DNA of 64,000 bases, taken from assembly GCA_964036155.1 (NCBI GenBank), contig OZ038422.1:25071201-25135200 (forward strand), read 5' to 3'. Under the pieces are notes generated by a model that saw nothing but the letters and a program-made list of their open reading frames with translations, searched no databases and was not told where the DNA came from. The DNA is from Diploscapter coronatus (taxonomy: Eukaryota > Nematoda > Chromadorea > Rhabditida > Rhabditidae). A program made the position numbers and the translations under genes. Positions 62,853-64,000 of the stretch are shown here, piece by piece; position 1 is the stretch's first letter; every line of letters begins with the position of its first letter.

Positions 62853-64000
62853 ATGTCGGACCAGGGCGGGTTGCAGTTGCTGAACGTGCTGAATCCCTCG
62901 TTCGGTGGGCGGGGCGAGGCATACGACGCAAGAGAAGCGAATCGCAACGAAGAAAAGGCGAAATTGGTCGTCAAAACCATCAGACTAGACGCAGTCGAGA
63001 AGATCGATGAAATTGCGGTGGCTGGAATTTTTCTATTTTTTGAGATCTTAAAACAGATGACTCATTTTCAATACGAAGAATTTATGGAAAATTGGAACTT
63101 ACAAGAAAGTGACGATTACTCATTCTCGGTTAGAACAGGGCACTAGTAATTTTACCTAAAAAGTGGAGAACTTATGAAATCTCTGAAACGTACATGAGAA
63201 ATTTTATTTTATTTGGTAATCTTATTACTGGTTATTACTAACGTCGCTTGAGGGGCAATAAATTAAAGAGAAACTTAAAACCTACATGAGAAATTAGAAC
63301 TTTTTGAAAGTTGTATTTTTAAGAATCTTGCGCCAAGTATTATTAGTCCGCTCGGAAAAGTTTTAAATTTACGAAAATTTGAAACATATCCAAAATATTA
63401 ACATTTTTTAAGCCTGACACTTTCAGGCCGAAGCCCATTATCTGCGTCGTCTGATACATCCGAACATCGTCTCGCTGCACTCGACGCTCGTCATGGACTC
63501 CCAGATCTACATCGTTCTGCATTTCGCTTCTTATGGTGGGACTTTCTCTACTTTTCAATTTTTAAAGAACGACATCGCTTCATGCACTGGATTACTCGCG
63601 ACTTTCTATTAGTGTATAGCATTTTTGAAACGAATCTAAGCCAACTTCCTTGAAAATGCTTTCGAAATTTACTATTCATAAGAAATGGTTTTAAAGACAT
63701 TGATGTTATTAATTTAATCGGCTATTTCTCGAAATTTTATAACGAACATGGATAACTTTTCATCAAGATTTTTACTTTATTATTTTTTCGTTAGATTTGA
63801 AATGATTAATAACGTTCGGTTTATCCTGCTATTTTATTACTTTTGAAACCCATATTACTTTCAATTTTCTATTTCAGGATCTCTTAGGGACATTTTATCC
63901 AGCTCGTATCAGAACGGGATTCCCGAAAAGGCTATTTCCCTGATTTGTAAGCAACTCTTCACCGCGGTACAATACATTCATAAGCAGAACATTTTGCATA
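62853..64000 (+). CDS. strd-1: STE20-related adaptor (STRAD) pseudokinase, 5' part only
   Basis: Pseudokinase that binds and activates LKB1/PAR-4; C. elegans STRD-1 acts in cell polarity and AMPK signalling. Three exons are in the window (62853-63019, about 63427-63536, and from 63878 to the edge). N-lobe: LLNVLNPSFGGRGEAYDARE stands where the glycine loop would be and lacks GxGxxG. VVKTIRLD provides the beta-3 strand with a lysine retained. Helix C is AEAHYLRRLIHPNIVSLHST, the hinge is IYIVLHFASYGSLRDIL and helix E is AISLICKQLFTAVQYIHKQN followed by ILH at the window edge. HPNIV..., FxxYGS and the ...YIH sequence match STRAD rather than active STE20 kinases. The catalytic loop lies outside the window, so pseudokinase status cannot be confirmed here. 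Confidence 0.8.

Overview
The window is nuclear DNA of a nematode, most likely a free-living rhabditid. Evidence: AT-rich sequence; genes broken into many small exons by mostly short GT-AG introns ending in TTTCAG or TTTTAG; acceptor-like sites a few bases upstream of most start codons, as expected for spliced-leader trans-splicing; a cuticle collagen; and a nuclear receptor with the nematode-type P-box CLACAAFFRR. The species cannot be named from sequence alone. All gene models were built by reading exons and splice phases by hand, so individual exon edges may be off by a few bases.

Layout. 1-2141 (-): 5' part of a soluble FAD fumarate reductase. 3253-about 18475 (-): a nuclear hormone receptor whose exons are spread over 15 kb. 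Its 4.2-kb intron holds a complete cuticle collagen gene on the opposite strand (6273-8377), and a 7.1-kb intron (11069-18124) shows no gene. 22273-35055 (-): four genes in a row, timeless, WDR55-like, ZNHIT2-like and mitochondrial ribosomal protein L21. The close spacing suggests an operon, with a textbook polyA-to-acceptor gap before the last gene. 35056-35466: a divergent promoter region between timeless and the AP-1/AP-2 beta adaptin (35467-43440, +). All later genes are on +: LSM12 (44424-46023), an EEF1AKMT1-type lysine methyltransferase (47237-48999), Roquin/RLE-1 (50494-59486), a TFPT/INO80F-like protein (60887-62621), and the start of the STRAD pseudokinase (62853 to the window end). 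The last two may be a second operon. Most of these are housekeeping genes: replication fork protection, rRNA processing, assembly of box C/D snoRNP and related complexes, mitochondrial translation, clathrin adaptors, translation factor methylation, RNA-binding ubiquitin ligase, chromatin remodelling and LKB1 activation.

Besides genes, two layers of structure stand out. First, the short motif TGAAACNTA (reverse TANGTTTCA) is strongly over-represented in introns and spacers, mostly in the sense orientation of the + strand genes. Its GTTTCA core matches the Ruby-type promoter core of nematode 21U-RNAs (piRNAs), which would place many candidate antisense piRNA units inside active genes. Second, several imperfect foldback elements (5502-5629, 22480-22592, 24397-24504, 46085-46357, 60500-60725), plus smaller hairpins and tandem repeats, lie in introns and spacers.
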